Assembly: GCA_927417275.1 (NCBI GenBank)
Contig: CAKMJV010000006.1
Location: forward strand, 62,001 to 126,000
Source of the DNA: an uncultured Clostridia bacterium
Lineage (GTDB): Bacteria; Bacillota; Clostridia; Peptostreptococcales; Acidaminobacteraceae
Reading direction: 5' to 3'
DNA: 64,000 nt
In this document: one piece after another, positions 30,351 to 40,128 of the stretch
Layout: each line of letters starts with the position of its first letter
How positions within the stretch are numbered: position 1 is the stretch's first letter
The notes under the pieces: generated by a model
The model's input: only the letters and a program-made list of their open reading frames with translations
What the model was told of the DNA's origin: nothing
Database searches by the model: none
Translations under genes and position numbers: made by a program

Positions 30351-31892
30351 TTAGTGTTTAAAGTGTCTCATGCCTGTAAAAACCATAGCCATTCCGTATT
30401 TGTTTGCCTCGTCTATGACGTCTTGATCGCGCATCGAACCGCCCGGTTGAATAATCGCAGTGATTCCCGCCTCGGCAGCTGCTTTAATGGCATCTGCAAA
30501 AGGAAAAAATGCATCTGAAGCCATAACTGCGCCTTTAGTTGGGAAGTTGGATTGTCTAATGGCATTCTCAGCAGCCCATACACGGCTCACTTGACCTTGA
30601 CCCAGTCCCAGTGTTTGACCTTCTCTGCTGATGACGATGCCATTTGATTTAACGTGCTTACATACTTTCCAAGCAAAAAGCATTTCTTCAACTTCTTTCG
30701 CCGTTGGGATGCGCTCGGTAACCGTGGTTAGATCGCCCGAAGTAAGTGCCGCATCTATTTCCTGAATCAACAAACCACCCAAAGTCTTTTTCATGTCTTG
30801 CTCACCTTTGTGAACGGACATAGAAAGTGCTTCCAGTTTGAGAATTCTCAAATTCTTTTTCTTCTGAAGACACGCAAGCGCATCTGCCTCATAATCGGGT
30901 GCAATCACTATTTCCAAAAATACGTCGTTCATTTTTTCAGCCGTTTTCAAATCCACCGTCTTATTAACCGCGACGATGCCGCCAAAAATAGAAACGGGAT
31001 CACAATCGTGCGCTTTTACATAGGCGTGTTCGATGTCGTAGCCCGTGCCCACACCACAAGGACTGCTGTGTTTAACTGCAACCGCTGCAGGTTTATCGCC
31101 CAACTCTTTGATAAGGGCGATAGCGCCATTGACATCGTTGATGTTATTATACGAAAGTTCTTTACCGTGGAGCTGAACCGCTTCAGACAGTGTGCCCGCC
31201 TGATCAAATGGCGACTTATAAAAGGCCGCTGATTGATGTGGATTTTCGCCATATCTTAAATCTTGCACTTTTTCATACGTTAATGTCAGTGTATTGGGAT
31301 ATGGATTTTTATTGCCGTATTTTCTTAAGTAACTTGCGATCATGGCATCGTAATGTGCTGTGTGTTCAAACACTTTAAGTGCCAGTTCAAAATGAAGCGC
31401 CTCTAAATCACTTGAATCCTTTAATGCCGTTATCGCACGTTGATAGTCACTTGGATCTACGATTACCATAACGTCTTTATGGTTCTTCGCCGCAGAGCGA
31501 AGCATCGTCGGACCGCCGATATCGATATTCTCGATGGCCTCTTCAAATACAACATCTGGTTTTGACACCGTTTCTTTAAAGGGATATAAATTAATGACCA
31601 CCACATCTATGGTGCCGATGCCTAACTTTTCAATTTGTGCCATGTGACCTTCATCGTCTCTCATGGCTAAAATACCGCCATGTACAGCTGGGTGAAGTGT
31701 TTTAACCCTGCCGTCTAGACATTCTGGAAACCCCGTAACTTCACTAATATTTAAAACCGTTATACCAGCATCTCTAATGGCCTTTTCCGTGCCACCTGTC
31801 GAAATAAGTTCAAAGCCAAGTTCTGATAATGACCCTGCAAAATCTATAATCCCAGTTTTATCAGACACACTTAAAAGGGCTCTTTTTATCAT
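30351..31892 (-). CDS. purH: Bifunctional AICAR transformylase / IMP cyclohydrolase
   Basis: 513 aa from ATG 31892, which has GGAGG five bases upstream; longer starts overlapping purN have none. Residues 1-150 form the MGS-like cyclohydrolase domain (SVSDKTGIIDFA, STGGTEKAI), and the rest is the transformylase with AVKHSSPCG, the catalytic Lys-His pair. It makes the last two steps to IMP with formyl-tetrahydrofolate. The usual KHxNPCG motif is KHSSPCG here, a mild variation. It starts 16 bases after purN. Confidence 0.97.
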   Translation of the reverse strand: MIKRALLSVSDKTGIIDFAGSLSELGFELISTGGTEKAIRDAGITVLNISEVTGFPECLDGRVKTLHPAVHGGILAMRDDEGHMAQIEKLGIGTIDVVVINLYPFKETVSKPDVVFEEAIENIDIGGPTMLRSAAKNHKDVMVIVDPSDYQRAITALKDSSDLEALHFELALKVFEHTAHYDAMIASYLRKYGNKNPYPNTLTLTYEKVQDLRYGENPHQSAAFYKSPFDQAGTLSEAVQLHGKELSYNNINDVNGAIALIKELGDKPAAVAVKHSSPCGVGTGYDIEHAYVKAHDCDPVSIFGGIVAVNKTVDLKTAEKMNDVFLEIVIAPDYEADALACLQKKKNLRILKLEALSMSVHKGEQDMKKTLGGLLIQEIDAALTSGDLTTVTERIPTAKEVEEMLFAWKVCKHVKSNGIVISREGQTLGLGQGQVSRVWAAENAIRQSNFPTKGAVMASDAFFPFADAIKAAAEAGITAIIQPGGSMRDQDVIDEANKYGMAMVFTGMRHFKH

Positions 31893-31908
31893 TTTATCCT
31901 CCAAAATT

Positions 31909-32514
31909 TCACGCTCCCAAACGCACATCACCACTTATAATGGCCTTTAACGTATAGACAAGCAATTTGTGTTCTATGGATAATACTTTATTACTGAGGG
32001 TAAGTGGTGTCTCATCTTCTGATAAAGCCACCGTTTCTTGAAAAATCACCTCACCCGTATCGACGCCTTCATCCACAAAATGCGTGGTTGCACCACTCAT
32101 GGCATCACCAGATAAAATCACAGATTCGTGCACTTTGATTCCATAATAGCCAGGTCCACAGTGATTTGGAATCAGCGACGGGTGAATATTTATAATTCGG
32201 CGCTTAAATCGCGCAATCACCTCAGGAGGTAAAATCGCTAGATAGCCCGCTAAAATGATTAAATCTGGAGCGAGTGCTTCTAAAGTCTGCAGCAGTGCTT
32301 GATCCCTGTCTTGAATATCTGGGTAATTCCCCTTGCCGATATAAAATGACTCAACCCCAAACTTACGAGCGCGTTCTAATGCAAACGCCTCTTTACGGTT
32401 CGATATTAAACCCACCACTTCAGCCTCGAGATTTTGCCCTTGAATGGCATCTAAAATGGCTTGAAAATTTGAGCCGCCACCTGAAACCAAAACGACTATT
32501 TTTAGCCTTGGCAT
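31909..32514 (-). CDS. purN: Phosphoribosylglycinamide formyltransferase
   Basis: 201 aa. Transfers a formyl group from 10-formyl-tetrahydrofolate to GAR. N-terminal VLVSGGGSNFQAI binds substrate phosphate; the catalytic triad region reads INIHPSLIP (Asn, His) and HFVDEGVDTG (Asp). The start overlaps the end of purM by 13 bases, which indicates translational coupling. Confidence 0.96.
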   Translation of the reverse strand: MPRLKIVVLVSGGGSNFQAILDAIQGQNLEAEVVGLISNRKEAFALERARKFGVESFYIGKGNYPDIQDRDQALLQTLEALAPDLIILAGYLAILPPEVIARFKRRIINIHPSLIPNHCGPGYYGIKVHESVILSGDAMSGATTHFVDEGVDTGEVIFQETVALSEDETPLTLSNKVLSIEHKLLVYTLKAIISGDVRLGA

Positions 32515-33542
32515 AGTTCGACCCCTTTTTGACCTTGGGTAATTTTTCCGATTACTGAAACCGTTTCACCCATTTGTTCTAATAGCGCAAGACTTTGTTC
32601 AACTGCATCTGGCGCAACCACCACGATGAATCCGATACCCATATTAAAGGTGCCGAACATTTCTTCCAAAGCGACATTGCCTTTTGCTGCGATCAAATCA
32701 AAAATCGGCAGCGATGGCCATGTTCCCAAAGTTATTTGTGCACATTGATCCTCTGATAATACCCTCGGTATGTTTTCATAAAAACCACCACCGGTCATAT
32801 GCACCATACCTTTAACCGATACGGCTTCCAAAAGTGCAAGAATCGATTTAACATAGATTTTAGTCGGCGTCAAAAGCGCTTCGCCAAGTGTCTGTTCAAG
32901 TTCTGGGATAAAGGTATTTACATCTAATTTGAGATGTTCAAAAAACAATTTTCTAACGAGCGAATACCCATTTGAATGAATGCCGCTTGACGCGATCCCG
33001 ATGATCACATCGCCCACTGCGATGTCTTTACCCGTAATAATTTTAGGCTCATCCACTACGCCTACGGCAAAACCCGCCATATCGTATTCACCTGGGGCAT
33101 AAAAACCTGGCATTTCTGCCGTTTCACCTCCGAGTAGCGGCATATTCGCCAGTTTACAACCATCCGTAATGCCTTTAACCAGTCGTGCGGCATCTTCCGC
33201 TTTCAAATGGCCCGTTGCTAAATAATCGAGGAAAAATAAAGGTTTAGCGCCTTGACATAATATATCGTTTACGCACATCGCCACCAAATCCTGGCCCACA
33301 GTGTCGTGTTTGTCCATCATAAACGCTATTTTAAGTTTCGTGCCAACGCCATCTGTACCTGCTACCAAGACAGGACTTTCAAACTGACCACTCAATCTCA
33401 AAAGACCCCCAAAACTGCCTAAATCCCCTAAGACATCTGGATTAAAAGTCTCTTTAACATGCTTTTTCATCAGTTCCACCGCACGTGCGCCTTCTTTGAC
33501 ATCCACACCTGCACCTGCATATGTTAATTGTTCATTAGACAT
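32502..33542 (-). CDS. purM: Phosphoribosylformylglycinamidine cyclo-ligase (AIR synthase)
   Basis: 346 aa, normal length. Closes the imidazole ring with ATP to give AIR. The start MSNEQLTYAGAGVDVKEG, GTDGVGTKLKIA and LLGGETAEMPGFY are family signatures. It sits 19 bases after purF in the purine operon. Compare the AIR-synthase-like paralogue at 6911-7909, which lacks these motifs. Confidence 0.97.
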   Translation of the reverse strand: MSNEQLTYAGAGVDVKEGARAVELMKKHVKETFNPDVLGDLGSFGGLLRLSGQFESPVLVAGTDGVGTKLKIAFMMDKHDTVGQDLVAMCVNDILCQGAKPLFFLDYLATGHLKAEDAARLVKGITDGCKLANMPLLGGETAEMPGFYAPGEYDMAGFAVGVVDEPKIITGKDIAVGDVIIGIASSGIHSNGYSLVRKLFFEHLKLDVNTFIPELEQTLGEALLTPTKIYVKSILALLEAVSVKGMVHMTGGGFYENIPRVLSEDQCAQITLGTWPSLPIFDLIAAKGNVALEEMFGTFNMGIGFIVVVAPDAVEQSLALLEQMGETVSVIGKITQGQKGVELCQG

Positions 33543-33561
33543 GTTGTTCTCCCATTATGAT

Positions 33562-34971
33562 TTATTCAAATAAAAACTTATCTGCACTTTCAGGCACTTC
33601 CATCGGATAATCGCCATCAAAACACGCCGTACACAAATCGCATTTTCTAGCGCCAATCGACTTAACGAGACCATCCGTACTCAAATACGCCAAACTGTCT
33701 GCACCAATCATTTTTCTAATTTCTTCGATGGAATGTGTCGCACCAACCAGTTGCAAACGATTGGGTGTATCGATGCCAAAATAACACGAATGCATAACAG
33801 GTGGCGAACTTACTCGAATGTGTACCTCTTTCGCACCTGCTTCTTTTAACATGGCTACGATACGCTTGCTCGTGGTGCCTCGAACGATGGAATCATCGAT
33901 TAAAATCAAACGCTTGCCATCTACATTTTCTTTCATTACATTGAGTTTAAGTCTTACCGCTAACTCACGTGACTTTTGATCGGGTTGAATAAAGGTTCGC
34001 CCCAAGTACTTGTTTTTAATCATACCTATGTCGTAAGGAATTCCCGATTCTTCTGCGTATCCAATGGCTGCGGCGATACCTGAATCCGGCACCGCGATTA
34101 CCATATCCGCTTCTACAGGATTTTCCCTTGCCAAAATTTTTCCCGATTCTTTACGTGCAACAAACACATTTTTACCATCAATGACACTATCTGGTCTAGC
34201 AAAATATACATACTCAAAAGAACAAACCGATTTGCGTTTGCTTTCATCATACTTGATGGAAGTCACGCCATTTTTATCGATGATCACGATTTCACCCGGC
34301 TCAACGTCACGCACAAATTCAGCACCCACCACATCGTGCGCACAAGTTTCCGAAGCAAACACATAACCCCCATCAATTTTTGCAAGCGATAGTGGTCTTA
34401 AACCGTTTGGATCTCTCACACCCACAAGCATTTGATCGATGACGATCACCAATGCAAATGAACCCTTTATTTCTTTAACCGATTCTATAACCGCTTCCGT
34501 CATACCAAGATGATAGTTTTTTGCAATTAAGTTTGCGATCACTTCTGAATCGATGGATGTTTGAAAAATCGACCCTTCGTCTTCAAGACGCTCTCTAATT
34601 TCCCCTGCATTAATTAAGTTGCCATTATGCGCCAGTGCGATGCTGCCACCTTTGTATCTTACCACCAAGGGTTGCGCATTGGATACGTAGCTTTCGCCTG
34701 TCGTCGAATAACGGACATGGCCGATGCCTATGTCCGCAGGAAGACGATCTAATATATCGCTGTTAAAGACCTCTTGTACGAGGCCCATTTCTTTATAATA
34801 CTGCATTTTATTGTCTTTTAAAACGGCAATACCAGCACTTTCTTGTCCCCTATGTTGTAAGGCAATTAAGCCAAAACATAGCATCTGAGAGATAGAAGGT
34901 ACACCTGGAGCGTAGATACCGATGACGCCACATTCTTCATGTAATTTGTCGAGTGCTAGAAAATCTTCCAT
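33562..34971 (-). CDS. purF: Amidophosphoribosyltransferase, Fe-S type
   Basis: 469 aa. Catalyses the first committed step, from PRPP and glutamine. The mature enzyme would start at Cys14 after a 13-residue propeptide (cut before CGVIGIY), the Ntn-hydrolase nucleophile. The PRPP-binding loop LILIDDSIVRGTTSKR is intact. Conserved cysteines, including MHSCYFG and KCDLCTACF near the C terminus, match the O2-sensitive [4Fe-4S] type seen in Bacillus. Purine nucleotides normally inhibit the enzyme. Confidence 0.97.
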   Translation of the reverse strand: MEDFLALDKLHEECGVIGIYAPGVPSISQMLCFGLIALQHRGQESAGIAVLKDNKMQYYKEMGLVQEVFNSDILDRLPADIGIGHVRYSTTGESYVSNAQPLVVRYKGGSIALAHNGNLINAGEIRERLEDEGSIFQTSIDSEVIANLIAKNYHLGMTEAVIESVKEIKGSFALVIVIDQMLVGVRDPNGLRPLSLAKIDGGYVFASETCAHDVVGAEFVRDVEPGEIVIIDKNGVTSIKYDESKRKSVCSFEYVYFARPDSVIDGKNVFVARKESGKILARENPVEADMVIAVPDSGIAAAIGYAEESGIPYDIGMIKNKYLGRTFIQPDQKSRELAVRLKLNVMKENVDGKRLILIDDSIVRGTTSKRIVAMLKEAGAKEVHIRVSSPPVMHSCYFGIDTPNRLQLVGATHSIEEIRKMIGADSLAYLSTDGLVKSIGARKCDLCTACFDGDYPMEVPESADKFLFE

Positions 34972-34992
34972 TTATTTATGCCTCCAAAAGGT

Positions 34993-35697
34993 CTACCCTT
35001 GAATTCTACTAAGAACCGCTTGATACGTTTCTTCTACGCCACCCAAATCTCTTCTAAAACGGTCTTTGTCCATTTTTTCGTTGGTAACAGCATCCCATAA
35101 TCTACACGTATCTGGCGAAATTTCATCCGCTAAAATCACTTCGCCTTTGTAAACACCAAACTCTAATTTAAAATCGATGAGTTTAAGACCATGTTCTAAG
35201 AAAAACTTTACGAGCACTTCATTTACGATTAATGACATCTTCTTGATCTTTTCCACTTGCTCTGGCGTAGCAAACTCCATGGCATAAATATGGTACTCAT
35301 TAATCATCGGATCGCCCAATGCATCGTCTTTATAGCAGAACTCTAAAACAGTCTCTTTCATAACGACACCTTCTTCAAGGCCCAACCTTTTTGCCAATGA
35401 ACCTGCTGCAACATTTCTAACGATCACTTCAAGCGGCAGTATTTTCACTGCTTTCACATATTGCTCACGATCGTTAATCAACGACTCAAAATGTGTGGGA
35501 ATGCCATGTGCTTCAAGTAATTTAAATAAAATGGCACTCATTTTATTGTTAACGATGCCCTTATCGAGGATCGTACCTTTCTTCTCGCCATTAAAAGCAG
35601 TGGCATCATCTTTATATTCAACCCAATATCGGTCTTCTTCATCTGTTTTAAATATTTTCTTTGCTTTGCCTTCATACAATTGCTCAAGTTTCTTCAT
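34993..35697 (-). CDS. purC: SAICAR synthetase
   Basis: 234 aa, the short bacterial form. Joins aspartate to CAIR with ATP. The [10 protein letters not shown] start, the [13 protein letters not shown] substrate loop, the VRNVAAGS motif and the [10 protein letters not shown] active-site block are all present. Located 21 bases after purE. Confidence 0.97.
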   Translation of the reverse strand: MKKLEQLYEGKAKKIFKTDEEDRYWVEYKDDATAFNGEKKGTILDKGIVNNKMSAILFKLLEAHGIPTHFESLINDREQYVKAVKILPLEVIVRNVAAGSLAKRLGLEEGVVMKETVLEFCYKDDALGDPMINEYHIYAMEFATPEQVEKIKKMSLIVNEVLVKFFLEHGLKLIDFKLEFGVYKGEVILADEISPDTCRLWDAVTNEKMDKDRFRRDLGGVEETYQAVLSRIQG

Positions 35698-35718
35698 CGT
35701 TTTATACGCTCCTTCTTT

Positions 35719-36204
35719 TTAATAACGCGACTGAATCGCGCGATCTTTTTCGAGCACTTTAATAGCCATTTCTTCTTTATATGACTTCATGCGCGCTCTC
35801 AACTCTGGATATTTAACCGATAGAATTTGTACCGCAAGCAGCCCTGCATTCTCAGCGCCATCTACAGCCACTGTAGCGACAGGTATGCCACTTGGCATTT
35901 GCACGATAGAAAGTAAGGAATCTAGTCCATCCATCGTCGAGGACTTAATGGGAATACCAATCACAGGTAAACAACTAACGCCTGCTATGACACCTGGCAA
36001 ATGTGCCGCTTTGCCTGCAGCACCGATGATTACTTCTATGCCATTCGCTTCAGCTTGCATGGCAAATTCAACCGCTACATGTGGTGTTCTATGTGCCGAA
36101 AGCACCCTAGCAACCACTTCAACGCCAAATGATTTTAAGACATTGATACATCTTTCAACCACTGGAAAATCTGAATCGCTACCCATTAAAATTGCTACTT
36201 TCAT
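35719..36204 (-). CDS. purE: N5-CAIR mutase
   Basis: 161 aa from ATG 36204, behind GGAGGACAA; a longer frame starts at 36255 but runs through the promoter. GSDSDFPV and SAHRTPH are the substrate-binding motifs of class I PurE, which normally works with PurK; purK is not in this window. First gene of the purine operon. Confidence 0.96.
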   Translation of the reverse strand: MKVAILMGSDSDFPVVERCINVLKSFGVEVVARVLSAHRTPHVAVEFAMQAEANGIEVIIGAAGKAAHLPGVIAGVSCLPVIGIPIKSSTMDGLDSLLSIVQMPSGIPVATVAVDGAENAGLLAVQILSVKYPELRARMKSYKEEMAIKVLEKDRAIQSRY

Positions 36205-36223
36205 TTGTCCTCCTCTGTTAATG

Positions 36224-36259
36224 ACGAATATTATACTGGTTTTGTTAATATTCATTCGT
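36224..36259 (-). promoter_or_regulatory. Purine operon promoter with a PurR-box-like inverted repeat
   Basis: Minus-strand -10 TATAAT (36235-36230) has a poor -35 (CGAATG at the 17-bp position). Two inverted CGAAT half-sites (36225-36229 and 36254-36258) and a nested GAATATTA-N12-TAATATTC repeat overlap it. Firmicute PurR binds paired CGAA-containing boxes, so this is a candidate operator; the weak -35 would suit activation as in Lactococcus. Confidence 0.45.
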
Positions 36260-36369
36260 ATATCAATATCATATTAAAGATTCATTTGTGCGTCAAGTTA
36301 AATCCGAATGTTTTTCTTGTAATACATTTTATTATTCAGTAATTGCAGGGGTTTATTGTTTAATGGTTA

Positions 36370-36419
36370 CAAAAAATAAATAAAGACGTTATCCTTTTTC
36401 AGTAACAAAGGATAACGCC
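36370..36419 (-). terminator. Terminator of the gal operon
   Basis: On the minus strand GGCGTTATCCTTT pairs with AAAGGATAACGTC and is followed by TTTATTTATTTTTT, right after the galM stop. Confidence 0.88.
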
Positions 36420-36427
36420 TTCTCTAA

Positions 36428-37426
36428 TTAGTCATTGATGGTAAATTTATAGATTGTCTCACTATAATATGGCGTTTCTGGATTAAGGAGATTTGCTTGA
36501 TTTGGCGGATACTGTGTTTCAAAGCAAATCCCTTGATGGTTCTTGTGTTGGGTATTCGTCGTATAGATGACCACAGATTTTTGATTCGTATGAACCTCAA
36601 GCGTTCTGCCCGATATGGGATCGCGTAAAATCACCGCTGGACGATCTGCCTCAGCAGCCGTTTCAATATCAAATGGATGATCCATGCCGTTAATCGGGCT
36701 TAAATACGCCTTTGATACACATGCCTCTTCGGTAAAATCAAAATGCGAACCCTTTGTGGGTACATAATCATCAAATGGCACCCCATTTGAATCCAATTCG
36801 CGGTATTTTGTACTGTTAACAAATAGTAATTGTTCGTCTATTTTACGTTTTTCATTTCCAGACAAATTAAAGTAATTATGATTTGTCATATTTAAATGTG
36901 CCCATTCGTGCATTTTTGCTTCATACTGAATCTTAAGCGTTTGCTCATCATCCAAAATAAACGTGGCATAGACATCAAAAGTCCCTGGAAAACCATCATG
37001 TTCTGGCTTATGCTTATGCACCAGCGTGATTTGGCAACTGTCATCAAAAACATGGGATTGACCTATTTTCCATACTTTTGTATGAAAACCATGCGTTCCG
37101 CCATGTAAATTACTAATCCCGTTGTTGATCTCTAGACTGTAATCCACACCGTCAACCAAAAGTTCACCCGAGCGTATACGTCCGGCATTGGGTCCGATGA
37201 TGGCATTAAGATACATCGGATTCTTTAAATATTCATCCACCGTGTCATAAGTTACCAGTACATTTTCTTTTACACCTAACCGATCGGGCACATTAAGCGC
37301 CACCATGATGCCACCGTATGTGAGCATCTGTAGGGACATGCCTTTATTATTCGTCAAAGTAATTCGATCTACTTCTTGGCCGATCAAATCGCTAAATACA
37401 TCGTCTCTTTCAATTTCAATTCTCAT
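36428..37426 (-). CDS. galM: Aldose 1-epimerase (galactose mutarotase)
   Basis: 332 aa. Interconverts alpha- and beta-galactose so that galactokinase can use it. Catalytic His in TNHNYFNLSG and a Glu near the C terminus (GICFETQYPPNQAN) match the family; NLHGGTHGFH binds the sugar. Start ATG lies inside the galT end (11-base overlap) behind GGAG. Last gene of galE-K-T-M. Confidence 0.93.
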   Translation of the reverse strand: MRIEIERDDVFSDLIGQEVDRITLTNNKGMSLQMLTYGGIMVALNVPDRLGVKENVLVTYDTVDEYLKNPMYLNAIIGPNAGRIRSGELLVDGVDYSLEINNGISNLHGGTHGFHTKVWKIGQSHVFDDSCQITLVHKHKPEHDGFPGTFDVYATFILDDEQTLKIQYEAKMHEWAHLNMTNHNYFNLSGNEKRKIDEQLLFVNSTKYRELDSNGVPFDDYVPTKGSHFDFTEEACVSKAYLSPINGMDHPFDIETAAEADRPAVILRDPISGRTLEVHTNQKSVVIYTTNTQHKNHQGICFETQYPPNQANLLNPETPYYSETIYKFTIND

Positions 37427-38954
37427 GGGATACTCCTTTATCGCAGTGCGCTAGAAATATCTTTATTCTATCATAAGACCCTTTATAAATACCAGCGTCT
37501 CTCAACACATTTTCAAACTTAATGCCAATCTGCTCGTATATAAATGCGCGCAAAGCCTCAGCATCACCGTTCTCATTTAAAACGCGAATCAATACGCTTT
37601 CCAACTCATTTAACCAAGAAATATGTTTTTGAATACTCGGCGTTTCATCATAGTACAAAGCAGAACAGCCTCTTTGATTTAGCAGTTGATTAATAATCGC
37701 CTCTGTCTCATCCACCAAACGGCTGGGTAAAACCGCAAGCCCCATCACTTCTATGAGACCGATGTTCTCGCGTTTAATATGATGGTGCTGCGCATGCGGA
37801 TGAAATAGCCCCTCAGGATGTTCTGGTGTACTGCGATTGTTTCGGAGCGCTAGATAGAGTTGATACTGTCCATCAACTTTTCTCAATATGGGTGTGACCG
37901 TATTATGACGTTCTTGGGTATGAGCGATTAAATCCACCGTTTCATCTGAATAATCAATCCAGCACGCCAGCACATGCGTTGCATACGCGATCAACGCTTC
38001 TCGATTGGATGAAACCACTTTTAATACCGATAGCGGCCAATGGATGACTTCTACCTTTACATCTGGATATGAAACCACTGGATACGTATAAAGCGTTTTC
38101 GCCCGCATCATAGGCATCTCATAGTTCCCCGCTTGATAGTGATCATGTGTCAAAATAGAGCCGCCCACCGTGTGCAAGTCCGCATTAGAGCCTATGAAAT
38201 AGTGTGGAATCAAATCGACGAAATCCACCAATCGCACAAAGGTATCGCGGTTAATTTTCATATCGCGATGTTCACCACAGAAAACGATGGCATGTTCATT
38301 GTAATACACATAAGGCGAGTATTGAAAATACCAGTCTTCATCATTTAGCGCCATTTTTACGATGCGATGATTATGACGTGCAGGATGATTAATACCGCCA
38401 CTAAATCCCGCATTCTCAACACATAGCAAGCATTTCGGATAAACCGATGGCGCCGCATGTTTAGAAAGTTCGATTTCTTTGGGATCTTTTTCGGGTTTTG
38501 ATAAATTGATGGTGATATCGAGTGCGCCAAATGACGACTGCGTTTGCCACGAAACGTTTTTGCTTACGCGATCCATACGAATATAAGTCGAATCATTTGA
38601 TAACCGATAAAAGAACTCCGTTGCCTTGCGCGGACCAATGCCATATTCCATCCAGAACCGTTTATTCACTTCGGAATTTCTAGGCATCAACAAACCCATG
38701 AGTTCCGCCTGAAACATTTCGACTTGATAAAGGTAAGGTAGATCTTCATCTGTGCATTCGGTGATGTCCGATAACAACCGATAAATATCCGTCACTTCTG
38801 GTTGCACTTTAGAAAGACCATCCAAATTAAGCACGATGCCCAATCGACGCCAAATTGCATTTCGAACCACCTCAATATCGAGCACTTCAAGCAGTTGATG
38901 TTTTAATCCGTATTGGATTAATTGCTCCACATAATTCCCCAGTTTATTAGACAA
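37416..38954 (-). CDS. galT: UDP-glucose-hexose-1-phosphate uridylyltransferase, class II
   Basis: 512 aa, the long Firmicute GalT type unrelated in length to the 350-aa class I enzyme. It swaps UMP between UDP-glucose and galactose 1-phosphate. I start at TTG 38954, eight bases after AGGAGG and giving MSNKLGNYVEQL; an ATG at 38996 would overlap galK by 50 bases without a site. ILTHDHYQAGNYEMP and HPHAQHHHIKRENIGLIEVMG hold the conserved histidines. Overlaps galK by eight bases. Confidence 0.92.
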   Translation of the reverse strand: MSNKLGNYVEQLIQYGLKHQLLEVLDIEVVRNAIWRRLGIVLNLDGLSKVQPEVTDIYRLLSDITECTDEDLPYLYQVEMFQAELMGLLMPRNSEVNKRFWMEYGIGPRKATEFFYRLSNDSTYIRMDRVSKNVSWQTQSSFGALDITINLSKPEKDPKEIELSKHAAPSVYPKCLLCVENAGFSGGINHPARHNHRIVKMALNDEDWYFQYSPYVYYNEHAIVFCGEHRDMKINRDTFVRLVDFVDLIPHYFIGSNADLHTVGGSILTHDHYQAGNYEMPMMRAKTLYTYPVVSYPDVKVEVIHWPLSVLKVVSSNREALIAYATHVLACWIDYSDETVDLIAHTQERHNTVTPILRKVDGQYQLYLALRNNRSTPEHPEGLFHPHAQHHHIKRENIGLIEVMGLAVLPSRLVDETEAIINQLLNQRGCSALYYDETPSIQKHISWLNELESVLIRVLNENGDAEALRAFIYEQIGIKFENVLRDAGIYKGSYDRIKIFLAHCDKGVSHEN

Positions 38955-40128
38955 GGCCCGTTCCTCCTGATATCTCTGCAATATAAAATGACGCACTTAT
39001 TCCCGTCTGTTCCTTATATCCTTTAGATACTGCCTCTTTATAGTGGTCCACATGCGCATGGTGGACGAGCGCGATGGCACATCCACCAAATCCCGCACCT
39101 GTCATTCGAGCGCCTAATACACCTCTTAACGGGCGACTAAGGTCTACGATGACATCTAGTTCATGACAACTTACTTCAAAATAATTTTTTAAAGACGCAT
39201 GTGATGCATACATCCACTCACCAAATGCCAGCAGATTGCCTTCAGATAATGCATCTTTGCTCCGAATGGTCCTATAGTTTTCCATAATGGCATGATGCGC
39301 ACGCTTGTATACCGAATCTTTTTCAAGCACTTCTGAAACACTTAAAAATTCAGTAGGTGTCAAATCACATAGCGCGCTTAATGGCCGCGATTTAAAGACC
39401 GAATTCAAACGTTCAAATGCCATATCGCATTCCTGTCGCCGCTGGTTGTATGCCGAATCCACCAAGCCACGTTTTTTATTTGTATTGATGATCACCAATC
39501 TATAGTCACCCAGCGTCGCCGGTACATGTTCGTATTCAAGGGTATCACAATTTAATAAAACCGCATGATCCACTTTGCCCATGGCAATAGAGAATTGATC
39601 CATAATCCCACAATTAACACCATTAAATTCATTTTCAGATTTTTGACACAACAAAGCGATTTCAACGGGCGTTAAACGCAAGTTAAAAAAGGTCTTTGCG
39701 ATGGTCGCTGTCAAAACCTCGATAGATGCGGAGGAAGACAACCCAGCACCATTTGGCAAATCGCCATAAAAAAGGATGTCCATACCAAAGGGAATTTCCT
39801 GTCCAGCCTGCATCAAAGTAAATAACACACCAAGTGGATAATTTGCCCAATCTTTCTCTGAATCGTACGCAATAGTATCCAGTGTACTTTCTATGACGCC
39901 CATTTCTTCAAAGTTTAATGAAAGCATTCTAACGCGTCGATCCGATCGCTTGGCAGCCACTGCATAGGTACCTAGGTTAATTGCACAAGGCAGAACCATC
40001 CCGCCATTATAATCAATATGTTCACCGATTAAATTAACGCGACCCGGTGAAAAAAAGGCGTCGCCCCCGTCCGCAGTATGCTCAGGGAAATGGACTAAAA
40101 AGTGGGCTCTTAATTGATCAACAGTCAT
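38947..40128 (-). CDS. galK: Galactokinase
   Basis: 393-aa GHMP kinase. Phosphorylates galactose at C1 with ATP. Motif 1 GRVNLIGEHIDYNGG, the ATP loop LPNGAGLSSSASIEV (about 124-138), and motif 3 ARMTGAGFGGCAIALV are complete. Its ATG follows the galE stop directly (TAA-ATG), so expression is coupled. Confidence 0.97.
   Translation of the reverse strand: MTVDQLRAHFLVHFPEHTADGGDAFFSPGRVNLIGEHIDYNGGMVLPCAINLGTYAVAAKRSDRRVRMLSLNFEEMGVIESTLDTIAYDSEKDWANYPLGVLFTLMQAGQEIPFGMDILFYGDLPNGAGLSSSASIEVLTATIAKTFFNLRLTPVEIALLCQKSENEFNGVNCGIMDQFSIAMGKVDHAVLLNCDTLEYEHVPATLGDYRLVIINTNKKRGLVDSAYNQRRQECDMAFERLNSVFKSRPLSALCDLTPTEFLSVSEVLEKDSVYKRAHHAIMENYRTIRSKDALSEGNLLAFGEWMYASHASLKNYFEVSCHELDVIVDLSRPLRGVLGARMTGAGFGGCAIALVHHAHVDHYKEAVSKGYKEQTGISASFYIAEISGGTGLV

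Noticed and set aside
30798-31232. Long plus-strand open frame of 144 codons inside purH
   Set aside because: Antisense to a clear purH frame; composition is that of a shadow.
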